A DNA stretch of 64,000 nt from assembly GCF_014641855.1 (NCBI RefSeq), contig NZ_BMII01000029.1, positions 1-64,000 of the forward strand. Direction: 5' to 3'. A program made the translations under genes and the position numbers. The notes beneath the pieces were generated by a model. It was given only the letters and a program-made list of their open reading frames with translations. It was not told where the DNA came from and did no database searches. Positions 1 to 10,790 of the stretch are shown in pieces (the stretch's first letter is position 1; every line of letters starts with the position of its first letter). This DNA is from Shewanella inventionis. GTDB lineage: Bacteria; Pseudomonadota; Gammaproteobacteria; Enterobacterales; Shewanellaceae.

Positions 1-117
1 CTCACCCGTCCGCCGCTCGCCACCTCAGGAGTAAACTCCCTTGTGCTGCCGCTCGACTTGCATGTGTTAGGCCTGCCGCCAGCGTTCAATCTGAGCCATG
101 ATCAAACTCTTCAATTA
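1..117 (-). rRNA. rrs: 16S ribosomal RNA, 5' end only
   Basis: The reverse complement contains the universal 16S start (TTGAAGAGTTTGATCATGG), then CTCAGATTGAACGCTGGCGG and the start of variable region V1. Only the first ~117 nt are inside the window; the gene continues past the left edge. The V1 sequence looks like Shewanella. The 5' end at about 117 is set by alignment to the E. coli start and is approximate. The operon reads away from secA, which lies upstream of its promoters on the same strand. Confidence 0.97.
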
Positions 118-334
118 AAGTTTTTTGGGACATCGTCTCGGCTCAATGAATTCTGATTGCTTATCTCACCAAAGTGAAACAAGTCTTTTGTACATATTGC
201 TATGAACATTCATCATTCTCACTTAAGAGAAAAACATTGAGTTTAAATTTTTTGATTGCCTACATTCCGAAGAACAAGAAGACAATTTCGAATAACTCAA
301 TACCTGTGAATGTCCACACAGATTACTTGATAAA

Positions 335-347
335 TTGTTAAAGAGCG
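335..347 (-). promoter_or_regulatory. boxA antitermination site of the rrn leader
   Basis: The minus strand reads CGCTCTTTAACAA, which differs from the E. coli rrn boxA (TGCTCTTTAACAA) only at its first base, and the following leader sequence also resembles the E. coli rrn leader. It lies between the P2 promoter and the 16S 5' end, the expected position for loading the NusB/NusE antitermination complex. Confidence 0.9.
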
Positions 348-376
348 TTGACCGTTTCAGTAGGTCAGGGCTGCGT

Positions 377-404
377 ATTTTACGCATTCCCTTTATGGCG
401 TCAA
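377..404 (-). promoter_or_regulatory. rrn P2 promoter
   Basis: On the minus strand a -35 box TTGACG (399-404) is followed by a 16-bp spacer and a -10 box TAAAAT (377-382). It lies about 30 bp upstream of boxA. The arrangement matches the proximal promoter of tandem rrn promoters in enterobacteria. Confidence 0.8.
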
Positions 405-506
405 GTGTTTTTTCAAACTTCTTTTTGCCGTTATCTCTGCTACCTCAGTAGCTTGATAACACTCACCGGTTTTTGCTTTCGCTGTCTGCCGTGTCAGTGG
501 ATGCGC

Positions 507-534
507 ATTATAGGCAGCTTCAGATTTAGTGCAA
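507..534 (-). promoter_or_regulatory. rrn P1 promoter with A-rich upstream region
   Basis: On the minus strand a -35 box TTGCAC (529-534) is followed by a 16-bp spacer and a perfect -10 TATAAT (507-512). A GC-rich discriminator (GCGC) follows, typical of stringently and growth-rate controlled rRNA promoters. Upstream (about 540-575) the minus strand is rich in A/T tracts, consistent with an UP element. The rest of 119-720 holds leader sequence and the secA terminator; I see no gene in it. Confidence 0.88.
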
Positions 535-670
535 GCGCTTTTATGCAAAAAAATGATCTTTTTTCGATCTTTTAGGCCGTAGACTACTTAACTACACGAT
601 ACACACTATTTACCCCCAAAGTTATCCACAATGGCTTTGTTTTGTTGATGTTTTACTGACAGTAGAAACC

Positions 671-700
671 ATAAAGGCAGCGTATATACGCTGCCTTTAT
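671..700 (-). terminator. Terminator hairpin downstream of secA
   Basis: A perfect inverted repeat lies 21 bp past the secA stop: 12-bp arms (ATAAAGGCAGCG and its complement) around a TATATA loop. The downstream T tract on the minus strand is short, so termination strength is uncertain, but the hairpin isolates secA from the rrn promoters beyond it. Confidence 0.7.
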
Positions 701-720
701 AATTAAGTGGATTTGATAAA

Positions 721-3441
721 TTAACTTAGTTTACCATGACACTGTTTGTATTTTTGACCTGAACCACATGGACATGGATCATTACGGCCAATTTTATCGC
801 CATTACGAATGACAGTTTTAGGTACTTCTGGTGTTTGATCGCCAGTGTCTGTTAATGACTCTACTGCTGCATGTTGATAAGCGTGTTGAATTTTAGCTTC
901 TTCTTCACGGCGACGTTGTTCCATTTCGTCAACATCAGATTGTGCTTGCACTTGTACTTTCGACAATATGCTAATGACATCATTTTTTAATGACTCGAGC
1001 ATTTGCTGAAATAACTCAAATGATTCGCGCTTATATTCTTGCTTAGGATTTTTTTGGGCATAGCCACGTAAATGGATACCTTGGCGTAAATGATCCATTG
1101 CTGCTAAATGTTCTTTCCATAAGCCATCTAAGGTTTGAAGCATGACTGCTTTTTCAAATTGACGCAGTACTTGCGAACCGACCATTTGCTCTTTAACTTG
1201 GTAAGCTTGTGTCCATGAATTCATGATCCGTTCACGCAACGTTTCTTCGTGTAGGTCTTCTTCTTTATCTAACCATTCTTGAATCGTTAATTTGAGATTA
1301 AATTCATTACTTAGACGTTGCTCCAAACCAGGAATATCCCACAACTCTTCTAATGATTGTGGCGGGATGTATTGGTCAATCACACCTGCGATTACATCTT
1401 GCTCGATATTTTTGATGGTGTCTTCAATACTGTCGGCATCCATTAGCTCGTTACGCTGAGCATAGACAACTTGGCGTTGGTCGTTTGCCACATCGTCATA
1501 TTCAAGTAGTTGCTTACGAATATCGAAGTTACGAGCTTCTACTTTACGTTGTGCATTTTCAATTGCGCGGGAAACCCATGGATGCTCAATCGCTTCACCT
1601 TCTTCCATACCTAGCTTTTTCATCATGCCCGATACACGGTCTGATGCGAAGATGCGCATTAAGCTGTCTTCCATGGATAAGTAGAAACGTGAAGAACCGG
1701 CATCACCTTGACGACCTGAACGACCACGAAGCTGGTTGTCGATACGGCGAGACTCGTGACGTTCAGTACCAAGAATATGTAAACCACCGGCTTCGATTAC
1801 TTTGTCATGCTGAATTTTCCAGTCACTGCGAATTTTAGCAATTTGCTCGTCAGTTGGGTTAGCAAGGTTTTCGATTTCAACCTTCCAGTTACCACCTAAC
1901 ACGATATCGGTACCACGACCTGCCATGTTGGTTGCAATGGTTACTGCCCCAACACTACCGGCTTGCGCCACGATTTCTGCTTCTTTTTCATGAAACTTAG
2001 CATTCAATACACTATGAGGTATTTTGGCTTTTTTAAGTAAAGAAGCTAAAAGCTCAGATTGTTCAATTGACACTGTACCCACAAGTACAGGCTGACCACG
2101 CTCGCGACAACCTTGGATATCTTTAATGATTGCGGCATATTTTTCTGACGCGGTTAGATAAACCAAGTCGGCCATATCATTACGGACCATAGGCCGGTTT
2201 GTTGGAACAACTACAGTATCGAGACCATAAATATGCTGGAATTCAAACGCTTCAGTATCGGCGGTACCTGTCATACCCGCTAGTTTTTCATACTGACGGA
2301 AGTAGTTCTGGAAGGTAATAGAGGCTAAAGTTTGGTTTTCATTTTGAATATGAACACCTTCTTTGGCTTCTACGGCTTGATGCAACCCTTCAGACCAACG
2401 GCGACCAGGCATAGTACGACCTGTATGTTCATCAACGATAATCACCTCGTTGTCTTGTACTATATAGTCAACGTCTTTTTCGAATAAGGTGTGTGCACGT
2501 AATGCCGCATTAACATGGTGTAATAAAGAAATGTTTGTCGCAGAGTAAAGTGAATCGCCTTCTGCTAACATGCCTTTTTCAATAAGAAGCAGCTCGACCT
2601 TTTCCTGGCCACGCTCGGTTAAATGTACCTGTTTACCTTTTTCATCAATACTGTAATCACCTTCACCAACTTCGTCTTCGGTGTCTTCTTTATCTTGACG
2701 AATTAAGCTTGGGATAAGTAAGTTAATTTTTGTGTAAAGCTCTGAGCTATCTTCAGCTGCACCAGAAATAATTAATGGTGTACGTGCTTCGTCGATTAAG
2801 ATTGAATCGACTTCGTCAATCAATGCATAGTGCAGTGGACGCTGAACACGTTCTTGTGGTGAAAATGCCATGTTGTCACGAAGGTAGTCAAAACCAAATT
2901 CGTTATTGGTACCGTAGGTGATATCGGCGTTGTACGCTTCTTTCTTCTCAAACTGGCCAAGGCCGGCAACGTTAATACCAACCGTTAGACCTAAGAATTC
3001 AAATAATGGGCGGTTGTTTTCGGCGTCACGACGGGCTAGGTAATCGTTGACGGTAATAACATGCACACCTTTGCCTGTTAAGCCGTTAAGATATGCAGGT
3101 AATGTTGCTGTTAAGGTTTTACCCTCACCGGTTCTCATTTCTGCGATACGGTTACTGTCTAAAACCATACCACCGAGTAACTGTACGTCGAAATGACGCA
3201 TTTCAAATACACGCTTTGAGGCTTCACGAACGACTGCAAAGGCTTCTGCCATGATGTCGTCTAGGGTTTCACCGCTATCGAGACGCTTGCGAAACTCATC
3301 GGTTTTCGCTTTTAATTCGTCATTTGATAACTTTTCGTAATCAGCTTCTAATGCATTAATTTGGTTTACAATTTTTCCGAGACTTTTCAGGGTACGGTCG
3401 TTGCGACTTCCGAATACTTTTGTCAGTAGTTTGCCTAACAT
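721..3441 (-). CDS. secA: Preprotein translocase motor subunit SecA
   Basis: ATPase that drives unfolded secretory proteins through SecYEG at the inner membrane. The 906-residue protein has Walker A GEGKT at 105-109, the Walker B DEVD at 209-212, and a C-terminal zinc site with C890, C892, C901 and H902 that in E. coli binds SecB and phospholipid. Length and sequence match the family throughout. I chose the ATG at 3441 because the resulting start ([17 protein letters not shown]) aligns with E. coli SecA; an in-frame GTG three codons upstream (3450) is the alternative. Downstream of an M23 peptidase gene, as in related genomes. The secA-regulating secM is not visible upstream. Confidence 0.98.
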   Translation of the reverse strand: MLGKLLTKVFGSRNDRTLKSLGKIVNQINALEADYEKLSNDELKAKTDEFRKRLDSGETLDDIMAEAFAVVREASKRVFEMRHFDVQLLGGMVLDSNRIAEMRTGEGKTLTATLPAYLNGLTGKGVHVITVNDYLARRDAENNRPLFEFLGLTVGINVAGLGQFEKKEAYNADITYGTNNEFGFDYLRDNMAFSPQERVQRPLHYALIDEVDSILIDEARTPLIISGAAEDSSELYTKINLLIPSLIRQDKEDTEDEVGEGDYSIDEKGKQVHLTERGQEKVELLLIEKGMLAEGDSLYSATNISLLHHVNAALRAHTLFEKDVDYIVQDNEVIIVDEHTGRTMPGRRWSEGLHQAVEAKEGVHIQNENQTLASITFQNYFRQYEKLAGMTGTADTEAFEFQHIYGLDTVVVPTNRPMVRNDMADLVYLTASEKYAAIIKDIQGCRERGQPVLVGTVSIEQSELLASLLKKAKIPHSVLNAKFHEKEAEIVAQAGSVGAVTIATNMAGRGTDIVLGGNWKVEIENLANPTDEQIAKIRSDWKIQHDKVIEAGGLHILGTERHESRRIDNQLRGRSGRQGDAGSSRFYLSMEDSLMRIFASDRVSGMMKKLGMEEGEAIEHPWVSRAIENAQRKVEARNFDIRKQLLEYDDVANDQRQVVYAQRNELMDADSIEDTIKNIEQDVIAGVIDQYIPPQSLEELWDIPGLEQRLSNEFNLKLTIQEWLDKEEDLHEETLRERIMNSWTQAYQVKEQMVGSQVLRQFEKAVMLQTLDGLWKEHLAAMDHLRQGIHLRGYAQKNPKQEYKRESFELFQQMLESLKNDVISILSKVQVQAQSDVDEMEQRRREEEAKIQHAYQHAAVESLTDTGDQTPEVPKTVIRNGDKIGRNDPCPCGSGQKYKQCHGKLS

Positions 3442-3499
3442 CTTTATCACTTATCTGTTGTAGGTTTGGCTCATTTGAGCGCATTAACCGTTAATTTTA

Positions 3500-4399
3500 T
3501 TAACTTGCTTTGCGGTAGACGTACTTTTGTGGATCTATTTGCTGTTTACCACGCAACACTTCGTAATGCACATGGGGGCCGGTTGAACGACCTGTGCTTC
3601 CCATACTGGCAATTTTATCGCCTTTGGCAACGACGTCACCTACGTTTACTGACAGAGATTTATTATGACCATAACGAGTGCGAAGACCATTACCATGATC
3701 AATTTCGACTAACTCGCCATAGCCAAGCATGTTTCCTGACCATGTTACAACGCCTGCTGCAGTCGCAGTAACATCTGCCCCTTCTTTGCCAGCAAAATCA
3801 ATGCCTTTATGCATTGTTCGTCGGCCTGTAAAAGGGTCATTTCGTAAACCATAGGGCGAAGATAACCAACCTTTCTCGATTGGTCGCCCTGATATATAAC
3901 GTTCTTCATCTATATGGAGATTAGATGCTACTGTTTCAAGTAGGGATAACTGAACATTATTATTATCAATTCTGGAGGCTAGCTTATTCATTTCATCAAT
4001 AAGCTGGCTTAATTCGACGCCATTACCTATTTCACTTAACCCACCGATGCCGACTTCTGCAGAGAAATCGAATTGATCATCAAGGAGGTTATTCTGTGCA
4101 ACTTGCTGGCCGAGGGCTTCAAGTCGGGTAATTTTGGCTTGCATCTTTGCCACATGAGCAACAAGGGCTGCTAATTGGGTTTCGGTGGCGGTTTTGAGTT
4201 CAATCACTTGTTGCGTTTGCAGTTCACGTAGTTGTTTATTTTCGTCAACTTTAGCTTGTTGGCTTGCAAAGCGGTCTGTGTTGTATTGATATATTCCTGT
4301 GCCGGTGGCCATCAGAATAATAGGTAGAAGTAACCATCGTTTGCTTGGTTGCCAACGCGTTACGCCATTTCGACCTTGAATAAAAACTGTTACACTCAT
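3500..4399 (-). CDS. M23 (LytM-type) peptidase, membrane-anchored
   Basis: A 299-residue protein with one N-terminal membrane segment (about 21-38), a predicted coiled coil (about 45-105) and a C-terminal M23 domain (about 175-290). The metal ligands are present: H197 and D201 in HKGIDFAG, and H278 in HVHYE, with H245 and H276 as the second-shell/catalytic histidines. It is therefore likely an active periplasmic zinc endopeptidase acting on peptidoglycan cross-links, rather than a degenerate EnvC/NlpD-type activator. It sits between secA and the divergent dciA, 58 bp upstream of secA, and probably shares its transcript. No specific substrate can be read from the sequence. Confidence 0.9.
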   Translation of the reverse strand: MSVTVFIQGRNGVTRWQPSKRWLLLPIILMATGTGIYQYNTDRFASQQAKVDENKQLRELQTQQVIELKTATETQLAALVAHVAKMQAKITRLEALGQQVAQNNLLDDQFDFSAEVGIGGLSEIGNGVELSQLIDEMNKLASRIDNNNVQLSLLETVASNLHIDEERYISGRPIEKGWLSSPYGLRNDPFTGRRTMHKGIDFAGKEGADVTATAAGVVTWSGNMLGYGELVEIDHGNGLRTRYGHNKSLSVNVGDVVAKGDKIASMGSTGRSTGPHVHYEVLRGKQQIDPQKYVYRKAS

Positions 4400-4426
4400 A
4401 GCCTAATTCAGCCATCTTATTATCAT

Positions 4427-4879
4427 ATGAAAAAGCCCCCTCAAGATCTCAGCAACTTAGTTCATGTGTCAGGGCGACTACCTGAACTTGCCGAGAAAGC
4501 AGAACTATTAAACAATCTGAATCAGTATGTAAAACAGACATTGAATGGTCCTGTGGCTGAGCAGCTTAAAGTGGCTAATCTCCGCCAGGGTGTTCTTGTT
4601 ATTGAAACTACATCAGCAGCATGGGCTGCAAGAATAAATTTTCAAAAGCAGAAGCTATTACAACAGCTCCAAATTGACACGCTTCCGATGCTTACCGCTA
4701 TTGAGGTAAAAGTCAATCCTGGGCTTGCATTATCTAAGCCGCAAGTTAACACCAATCAAAACAGGATTAGTGATACTGCAGCTCAACATATTGAGGCATT
4801 AGCTGAACATGTCGACGGTACACTAGGTGAAAAACTAAAACGGCTGGCTGCATTAGCCAGCCGTAATAGGCAATCTTAA
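4427..4879 (+). CDS. dciA: DciA/DUF721 family replicative helicase loader
   Basis: A 150-residue protein with the DUF721 fold signature, including the segment LRQGVLVIETTSAAWAARI near residues 52-70. DciA proteins load or recruit the replicative helicase DnaB in bacteria that lack DnaC. The Vibrio gene has the same neighbours (lpxC and secA). I set the start at ATG 4427, 27 bp after the divergent M23 start; a longer open frame begins at 4349 but overlaps that gene and its extra residues look unrelated. The stop lies 3 bp from the lpxC stop (convergent). The C-terminal third (after about 100) is low in recognisable motifs, as is usual in gammaproteobacterial DciA. Confidence 0.85.
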   Translation: MKKPPQDLSNLVHVSGRLPELAEKAELLNNLNQYVKQTLNGPVAEQLKVANLRQGVLVIETTSAAWAARINFQKQKLLQQLQIDTLPMLTAIEVKVNPGLALSKPQVNTNQNRISDTAAQHIEALAEHVDGTLGEKLKRLAALASRNRQS

Positions 4880-4882
4880 CCA

Positions 4883-5803
4883 TTAAGCGTGTGCTAACGC
4901 ACCCGGAACCATAAAGCTGACGGGGACATCGGCTTCTTTGTCGAAGCTTACTAATTCCCAAGCATCTTGCTGGGCAAGTAATGCTCGAACAAGTTGGTTG
5001 TTTAACGCATGACCGGTTTTATAAGCAACAAATTCGCCCACAATTGCGTGACCTGCCACATACAAATCACCAAATGCATCTAGAATTTTGTGCTTAACGA
5101 ATTCGTCTTCATAACGCAGACCATCAGGGTTTAATACACGATATTCGTCAAGTACAACGGCATTTTCCATGCTGCCACCTAGCGCAAGGTTATTTGCACG
5201 TAGGTATTCAATATCACGCATAAAACCAAATGTTCTGGCACGACTAATGTCTTTTACAAACGCTGATGTAGAAAAGTCCATCACCATATGTTGTTGGCTA
5301 CGGGCAATTTCTGGGTGAGCAAAGTCAATTTTAAAATTGACTCTAAAGCCTTTAAAAGGTTTTAGTTCGGCCCATTTGTCGCCGTCTTCAACACGCACAG
5401 GTTTGGTAATTTTCAAATATTTTTTAGGCGCCGCTTGTTCTTTGATCCCTGCACTTTGCAGTAAGAACACGAACGGGCTAGCACTGCCATCCATAATCGG
5501 GATTTCTGGTGCATCGACTTCGATAATCGCATTATCGATGCCTAAGCCGGCTAGTGCAGCAAATAAGTGCTCAATAGTTGATATTCTAATACCGGCATCA
5601 TTCACTAGAGCTGTACACATAGTCGTTTCACGAACCATATCAGCCTTTGCTGGAATAGACACAGCAGGGCTTAGGTCGGTACGCTTAAGTACAATCCCGG
5701 TGTTTACTGGTGCGGGCATAATGCATAGAGTCACTTTATTGCCGGAATGTAATCCAACACCAGTGCTCTTCACCATTTTTTGAACAGTTCTTTGAAAAAT
5801 CAT
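4883..5803 (-). CDS. lpxC: UDP-3-O-acyl-N-acetylglucosamine deacetylase LpxC
   Basis: Zinc deacetylase for the committed step of lipid A synthesis, acting in the cytosol at the membrane. The 306-residue protein keeps the zinc ligands H79, H238 and D242, the general base E78 and H265, at the same positions as E. coli LpxC. It lies 211 bp downstream of ftsZ, the usual place at the end of the dcw cluster. A separate weak promoter may lie in that gap. The C-terminus is short, without the LA-rich degradation tail sequence I would expect for FtsH turnover in E. coli, although it ends in small hydrophobic residues (GALAHA). Confidence 0.97.
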   Translation of the reverse strand: MIFQRTVQKMVKSTGVGLHSGNKVTLCIMPAPVNTGIVLKRTDLSPAVSIPAKADMVRETTMCTALVNDAGIRISTIEHLFAALAGLGIDNAIIEVDAPEIPIMDGSASPFVFLLQSAGIKEQAAPKKYLKITKPVRVEDGDKWAELKPFKGFRVNFKIDFAHPEIARSQQHMVMDFSTSAFVKDISRARTFGFMRDIEYLRANNLALGGSMENAVVLDEYRVLNPDGLRYEDEFVKHKILDAFGDLYVAGHAIVGEFVAYKTGHALNNQLVRALLAQQDAWELVSFDKEADVPVSFMVPGALAHA

Positions 5804-5880
5804 TCAGTTACCCGTAAATATCAATATTAAACAAATAGTTGCAAAAACAGCCTAAGACCATCATGCAGAGCTGGTATGAC

Positions 5881-5908
5881 ATGCTACCATAAGTTTAGAT
5901 TTTCACAA
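5881..5908 (-). promoter_or_regulatory. Possible lpxC promoter
   Basis: On the minus strand TTGTGA (5903-5908) and TAGCAT (5881-5886) are separated by 16 bp in the 211-bp gap between ftsZ and lpxC. Both hexamers are imperfect, so this is only a candidate. Confidence 0.35.
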
Positions 5909-6014
5909 AAAAATCACTAACCCAGTAGCAAATCCGTGAACCGGCTTGCAAAATAATCTCTTTTACAACAGCGTACTCATTAATCACGCAAAAACATCAC
6001 GTTTTATCCGAGTG

Positions 6015-7181
6015 TTAGTCAGCCTGCTTACGTAAGAATGCTGGAATATCAAGATAATCAGCATCTGGACGTTGAGAAGGTTGTTGCTGTGGAACCGCAT
6101 TGCCTTTTGGCGTCGCATAGCTAGTTTGAGGAATCACTTCTTCAACTGGCTCTGGACGAGGCTCAATCGCAACTGGCTCTGGACGCGCAACTGGCTTAGA
6201 CACTAATTGAATGTCCGGCTTTTTCTCTGCGCCAATACCTGTAGCAACGACCGTTACACGTAACTCATCGCTCATCTCTGGATCGATCACTGCACCGACA
6301 ACAACCGTTGCGTTATCTGATGCGTAAGCTTTAACATGGTTACCCACAGTTTCTAGCTCTTCGATACTGATATCCATACCTGCAGTAATGTTAACCAATA
6401 CGCCGCGCGCACCCGCTAGATCAATATCTTCAAGCAATGGACTGGCAACAGCGGCTTCTGCAGCTTCTTCTGCACGGTCATCACCTGTGGCAACACCGGT
6501 ACCCATCATGGCATTACCCATTTCAGACATAACGGTTTTCACGTCGGCGAAATCGACGTTGATTAGACCTGGGCGAGTGATGAGCTCTGCAATACCTTGA
6601 ACTGCGCCTAATAGCACGTTGTTAGCAGCAGCAAATGCATCAAGTAATGATGTGCCACGGCCAAGTACTTTCAGTAGCTTTTCGTTTGGAATGGTAATGA
6701 GTGAATCAACATGCTTTGCTAATTCGGCTATACCAAGTTCTGCGTAGGCCATACGCTTTTTACCTTCAAAAGGAAAAGGCTTGGTCACAACCGCAACAGT
6801 CAAAATACCTTCTTCGCGAGCAATTTCTGCCACAACAGGAGCGGCACCAGTACCGGTACCACCGCCCATGCCGGCTGCGATAAAGATCATGTCTGAGCCT
6901 TTAATGGCTGCGCGAATATTTTCGCGATCTTCTTCAGCTGCTTGACGACCCACGTCTGGATTAGCGCCAGCACCAAGGCCTTTAGTCACATCACGACCAA
7001 GCTGGATTGTTGAACCCGCACCTGATTTACGTAATGCTTGAGCATCTGTATTTGTGACGATAAATTCAACACCTTCGATGCTGTGTTTTACCATATGTTC
7101 GACAGCATTACCGCCGCCGCCACCGACGCCGATGACCTTAATCACCGCTTCGTCTGAATGAGTATCCATGATCTCAAACAT
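6015..7181 (-). CDS. ftsZ: Cell division protein FtsZ
   Basis: Tubulin-like GTPase that assembles the Z-ring. The 388-residue protein carries the tubulin signature GGGTGTG at 106-112 and a glycine-rich nucleotide loop near 19-24. After a proline/glutamate-rich linker (about 320-370) it ends in the conserved tail [14 protein letters not shown], which binds FtsA and ZipA. It is the last gene of the dcw cluster, 26 bp after ftsA. SlmA, encoded at 44356, is expected to antagonise it over the nucleoid. Confidence 0.98.
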   Translation of the reverse strand: MFEIMDTHSDEAVIKVIGVGGGGGNAVEHMVKHSIEGVEFIVTNTDAQALRKSGAGSTIQLGRDVTKGLGAGANPDVGRQAAEEDRENIRAAIKGSDMIFIAAGMGGGTGTGAAPVVAEIAREEGILTVAVVTKPFPFEGKKRMAYAELGIAELAKHVDSLITIPNEKLLKVLGRGTSLLDAFAAANNVLLGAVQGIAELITRPGLINVDFADVKTVMSEMGNAMMGTGVATGDDRAEEAAEAAVASPLLEDIDLAGARGVLVNITAGMDISIEELETVGNHVKAYASDNATVVVGAVIDPEMSDELRVTVVATGIGAEKKPDIQLVSKPVARPEPVAIEPRPEPVEEVIPQTSYATPKGNAVPQQQPSQRPDADYLDIPAFLRKQAD

Positions 7182-7207
7182 TGTCTGATCTCCGTATGTC
7201 TGCGTTA

Positions 7208-8443
7208 TTAAAATTCACCCTTAAACCAACTTTTGACCCGATTCAAAAAGCTGGTAACCCCTTGACGCTCAGGTCGTTCAAACTGACGTTCGATAACTCG
7301 CCTTGCGCCATAATGAAGCAAGCCTATTCCTGTTGAGTAAATAGGTTGATCCACATATTCGTACAATCCTTTAACTGGCAACGGCGATGCCACACGAACT
7401 GGCATACCAAATGTTGCCTCGGCAATGTCAACTGCACCTGATATGGAGGACGTACCTCCGGTGAGTACTATGCCTGCTGCAATTTGGTCTTCTAATCCAC
7501 TATCTTGCAGCTGCTTGAGCACAAGCTCAAACAATTCTTGATATCTTGGCTCTACGACCTCGGCCAATGTATGTCTTGACATACTGCGTGAAGGGCGACC
7601 GCCTACTGACGGAACCTCGATGCTGTCTTCACGACTGACCGTTGAGCTTCTTGCACTGGCAAATTGCACTTTAATTTGCTCTGCATGTGTTAACGGTGTT
7701 CTAAAAATTTTAGCGATGTCACTGGTGACTTGGTTACCAGCCACCGGGATCACTGCACAATGTCGTAACGCGCCGTTGGTATATACAGCAATATCGGTTG
7801 TTCCACCACCAATATCGACAATGCATACGCCTAAATCTTTCTCGTCATTGGTCAATACCGAGTCAGCTGACGCTATCCCAGAAAAGACTAAGTCGTCGAC
7901 TTTTAAACCACAACGCTCAACGCTTTTAGTGATGTTCTTTGCCATATCGTTAGCACAGGTCACAATGTGTGCTTTGGCTTCCATACGCATGCCCGACATA
8001 CCAATTGGGCTTCTAATGCCATCTTGAACATCAATTGAGTATTCTTGTGGTAGCACGTGTAAAATACGACGCTCTGTCGGTATTTTTACCGAGCGAGCGG
8101 TATGGATTACATTATCTACGTCTTCTTGTGTGACTTCTTCGTCGTTAATGGACACCATGCCGTTTTCGTTTTGGCAAGCAATATGCTTACCCGAAATGCT
8201 TAAATACACAGACGACACTTGGCAGTCTGCCATTAACTCTGCCTGATCTAACGCTCGTTGAACACTGCGCACAATAGAGTCGAGATCGTTAACACCGCCT
8301 TTATCCATACCGCGTGACGGGTGGTTACCTAAACCAATGACACTAATCTCACCATCAGGTAATACTTCACCAATGATCACTGCGACCTTGGATGTCCCTA
8401 TATCTAGCCCCACGATGAGGTTTCTTTCCTGATTTTTGGTCAT
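7208..8443 (-). CDS. ftsA: Cell division protein FtsA
   Basis: Actin-like ATPase that tethers FtsZ to the membrane. The 411-residue protein has the phosphate-binding loops [11 protein letters not shown] (about 13-23) and [12 protein letters not shown] (about 210-221). Its C-terminal amphipathic helix ([13 protein letters not shown]) is the membrane-targeting sequence. The start overlaps the ftsQ stop in an ATGA, so translation is probably coupled. Confidence 0.97.
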   Translation of the reverse strand: MTKNQERNLIVGLDIGTSKVAVIIGEVLPDGEISVIGLGNHPSRGMDKGGVNDLDSIVRSVQRALDQAELMADCQVSSVYLSISGKHIACQNENGMVSINDEEVTQEDVDNVIHTARSVKIPTERRILHVLPQEYSIDVQDGIRSPIGMSGMRMEAKAHIVTCANDMAKNITKSVERCGLKVDDLVFSGIASADSVLTNDEKDLGVCIVDIGGGTTDIAVYTNGALRHCAVIPVAGNQVTSDIAKIFRTPLTHAEQIKVQFASARSSTVSREDSIEVPSVGGRPSRSMSRHTLAEVVEPRYQELFELVLKQLQDSGLEDQIAAGIVLTGGTSSISGAVDIAEATFGMPVRVASPLPVKGLYEYVDQPIYSTGIGLLHYGARRVIERQFERPERQGVTSFLNRVKSWFKGEF

Positions 8444-9210
8444 TTATTGTCGACTCTCTGTTTTGAATCACCCCAGCCTACTGCAAACCCGGTATCGTAA
8501 CGCAAATCAACGGTTGCAACTGGTTTATTACTTTGCTTCAAAGTAGGATACACGTTAATAAAGCGCTGTATCCGTGACATTTTATCTTCTCGCCCTAACT
8601 CAATTTCAATCCCGTTGGCTAATACTGCATGCCAGGCATAGCGGGGACTTAATCGTAAATTAACGAGGGTAAATCCGTTTATCGTCAGTAAATCATTTAA
8701 CTGCTGAAAACTGGTTAATACTTCTTGTTCTGTTCCTTCCGGGCCAGATAGCATTGGCAAATTTTCGTGCTGCGCATGGGCTTGTGCATTAAAGACTTCA
8801 CCATTCACATTCAACCATGCGCTATTATTCCAATGCGCTATTGCTTGCTGCTCTTGCAAAGTGACCTTAAATTTTGCAGGCCATTCTCGCCTTACAGAAG
8901 CATGATAAACCCACGGCAGCGCTTCTAATGCTTTTTGTACTTCAACAACATCTGCGCTAAAAAAGCTACTTTGCATTAACGATTGCAGCGCATTTTTAAT
9001 CTCTTCATCAGTGGTGTAAATCCGCTCACCCTTAATGGCAACTGCTTCAATAGGCAGAGCATCTGCGTCATTAAGCAGGGTATGGAGCTGCATTCCAGCC
9101 CAAAAAACTGTGCCCAGCACACATAGTAAAAACAGCAAGCCGGTGCAAAAATACCAATTTACACGTGCTAGATTCTGTTTTAATTGGCGCCCTTTATCGC
9201 TCCACGACAC
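8440..9210 (-). CDS. ftsQ: Cell division protein FtsQ
   Basis: Bitopic divisome protein that bridges early and late division proteins with FtsB and FtsL. The 256 residues contain a short cytoplasmic N-terminus, one membrane segment (about 20-42), a POTRA domain (about 54-120) and a beta domain. It overlaps ftsA by 4 bp. A 112-bp gap separates it from murC; many gammaproteobacteria encode ddl there, but no ddl is present. Confidence 0.94.
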   Translation of the reverse strand: MSWSDKGRQLKQNLARVNWYFCTGLLFLLCVLGTVFWAGMQLHTLLNDADALPIEAVAIKGERIYTTDEEIKNALQSLMQSSFFSADVVEVQKALEALPWVYHASVRREWPAKFKVTLQEQQAIAHWNNSAWLNVNGEVFNAQAHAQHENLPMLSGPEGTEQEVLTSFQQLNDLLTINGFTLVNLRLSPRYAWHAVLANGIEIELGREDKMSRIQRFINVYPTLKQSNKPVATVDLRYDTGFAVGWGDSKQRVDNK

Positions 9211-9322
9211 CTTACATCCGCCTCTGACATAGTTCTGGGTGCTGCCCCAAAAGATCGGCCATTATATCGACCAATCCCTAATGATTAAAGCATGATTTCC
9301 ACCCATGAAAATTGGTTGAAAA

Positions 9323-10789
9323 TCAATCATTTCCTTGTTCTTCTTGCTGGGTTTTAAAGCCTAGTTCACTGAGCGCTAATTCTTTTGATAATGCTCCGAT
9401 ATTGCCTGCACCCTGGGTTAAAAATAAGTCACCTTGCTGCAATACATCCGGCAATACCGCTGCAAGTTGCTCTGGGCTAGCCACAAAAATGGGATCTATC
9501 TGACCGCGTAAACGAATTGAGCGACATAATGCCCGCCCATCAGCGCCAGGAATTGGGGCTTCACCCGCGGCGTAAACATCAAGAAGCAGTAAGCAATCAA
9601 CTTGTGATAACACATCAACAAAGTCTTCATATAAATCGCGTGTTCGGCTGTAACGATGCGGCTGATACGCCATCACTAAGCGCTTATCTGGCCAACCTGC
9701 ACGGGCTGCTTTAATTGTTGCTAGCACTTCACTTGGGTGGTGACCATAATCATCAACTAACATGACATTACCATTAGGAGTGGCAAATTCTCCTAAATGC
9801 TGGAAGCGGCGACCAATGCCTTCAAACTCAGCTAATGCTTGTACAATTGCTTCGTCGTCAATGTCGTCTTCAGTGGCTACGGCAATTGCAGCTAATGCAT
9901 TGAGTACGTTATGTTGCCCTGGTAAATTAAGTACAATATCTAAATCATCTTTTGCATGGCGCTTTACTGTAAAACTTGACTGATGACCGTTTTGAGCAAA
10001 GTTAATTGCTTGCACATCAGCGTCTTCACTAAAACCATACGTGACAACTTGACGACCAATACGCGGCATAATGTCACGGATAACACCATCGTCAATACAC
10101 ATCACGGCAACACCGTAAAACGGTAAGTTGTGTAAAAAGTCGACAAAGGTGGTTTTTAACTTTTCAAAGTCACCACCATAAGTATCCATGTGATCAGCTT
10201 CAATATTGGTGATCACACTGACCATGGGCTGTAAATGCAAAAAGCTGGCATCACTTTCATCTGCTTCTGCAATCAAATAACGGCTAGTGCCTAAACGAGC
10301 ATTGGTGCCTGCACTGTTTAGTAGCCCGCCAATCACAAATGTTGGATCGCGTTCAGCTTGACCATATACACTGGCAATTAAACTGGTGGTTGTGGTTTTA
10401 CCATGAGTCCCAGCAATGGCTACGCCATGACGATAACGCATCAACTCAGCTAGCATTTCAGCACGGCGAACGATTGGAATGCGTAGCTCTTTTGCCGCAA
10501 CAATCTCAGGGTTTTGCTGGTTAATTGCGGTAGAAACCACCACAACATCAACATTTTCAACACTCTGGGCCTGATGGCCAATAATAATTTTTGCACCTAA
10601 GCTATGTAGTCGTTCAGTCACGCTATTAACCGCAATGTCTGAACCACTGATTTGATAGCCTTCATTGACTAACACTTCGGCAATACCGCCCATGCCAGCA
10701 CCACCGATGCCAACAAAATGAATGCGCTTGATCCGTCTCATTTCAGGGATCATGCTACGAAGTTGTGCGTATCTTTCTGTTTTTGTCAT
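9323..10789 (-). CDS. murC: UDP-N-acetylmuramate--L-alanine ligase MurC
   Basis: Adds L-alanine to UDP-MurNAc in the cytosol, the first step of stem peptide synthesis. The 488-residue protein has the dinucleotide-like loop GIGGAGMGG near 27-35 and the ATP loop GTHGKTTT at 127-134. I chose ATG 10789 because it gives the family start ([12 protein letters not shown]) and has an AAGGG ribosome site 6 nt upstream; a longer open frame to 10816 would overlap murG. It starts 1 bp after the murG stop. Confidence 0.96.
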   Translation of the reverse strand: MTKTERYAQLRSMIPEMRRIKRIHFVGIGGAGMGGIAEVLVNEGYQISGSDIAVNSVTERLHSLGAKIIIGHQAQSVENVDVVVVSTAINQQNPEIVAAKELRIPIVRRAEMLAELMRYRHGVAIAGTHGKTTTTSLIASVYGQAERDPTFVIGGLLNSAGTNARLGTSRYLIAEADESDASFLHLQPMVSVITNIEADHMDTYGGDFEKLKTTFVDFLHNLPFYGVAVMCIDDGVIRDIMPRIGRQVVTYGFSEDADVQAINFAQNGHQSSFTVKRHAKDDLDIVLNLPGQHNVLNALAAIAVATEDDIDDEAIVQALAEFEGIGRRFQHLGEFATPNGNVMLVDDYGHHPSEVLATIKAARAGWPDKRLVMAYQPHRYSRTRDLYEDFVDVLSQVDCLLLLDVYAAGEAPIPGADGRALCRSIRLRGQIDPIFVASPEQLAAVLPDVLQQGDLFLTQGAGNIGALSKELALSELGFKTQQEEQGND

Positions 10790-10790
10790 T

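Noticed and set aside
348..575. 75-codon open frame on the plus strand in the rrn promoter region
   Set aside because: It covers boxA-P2-P1 of the rRNA operon in antisense, and its translation has no protein-like character.
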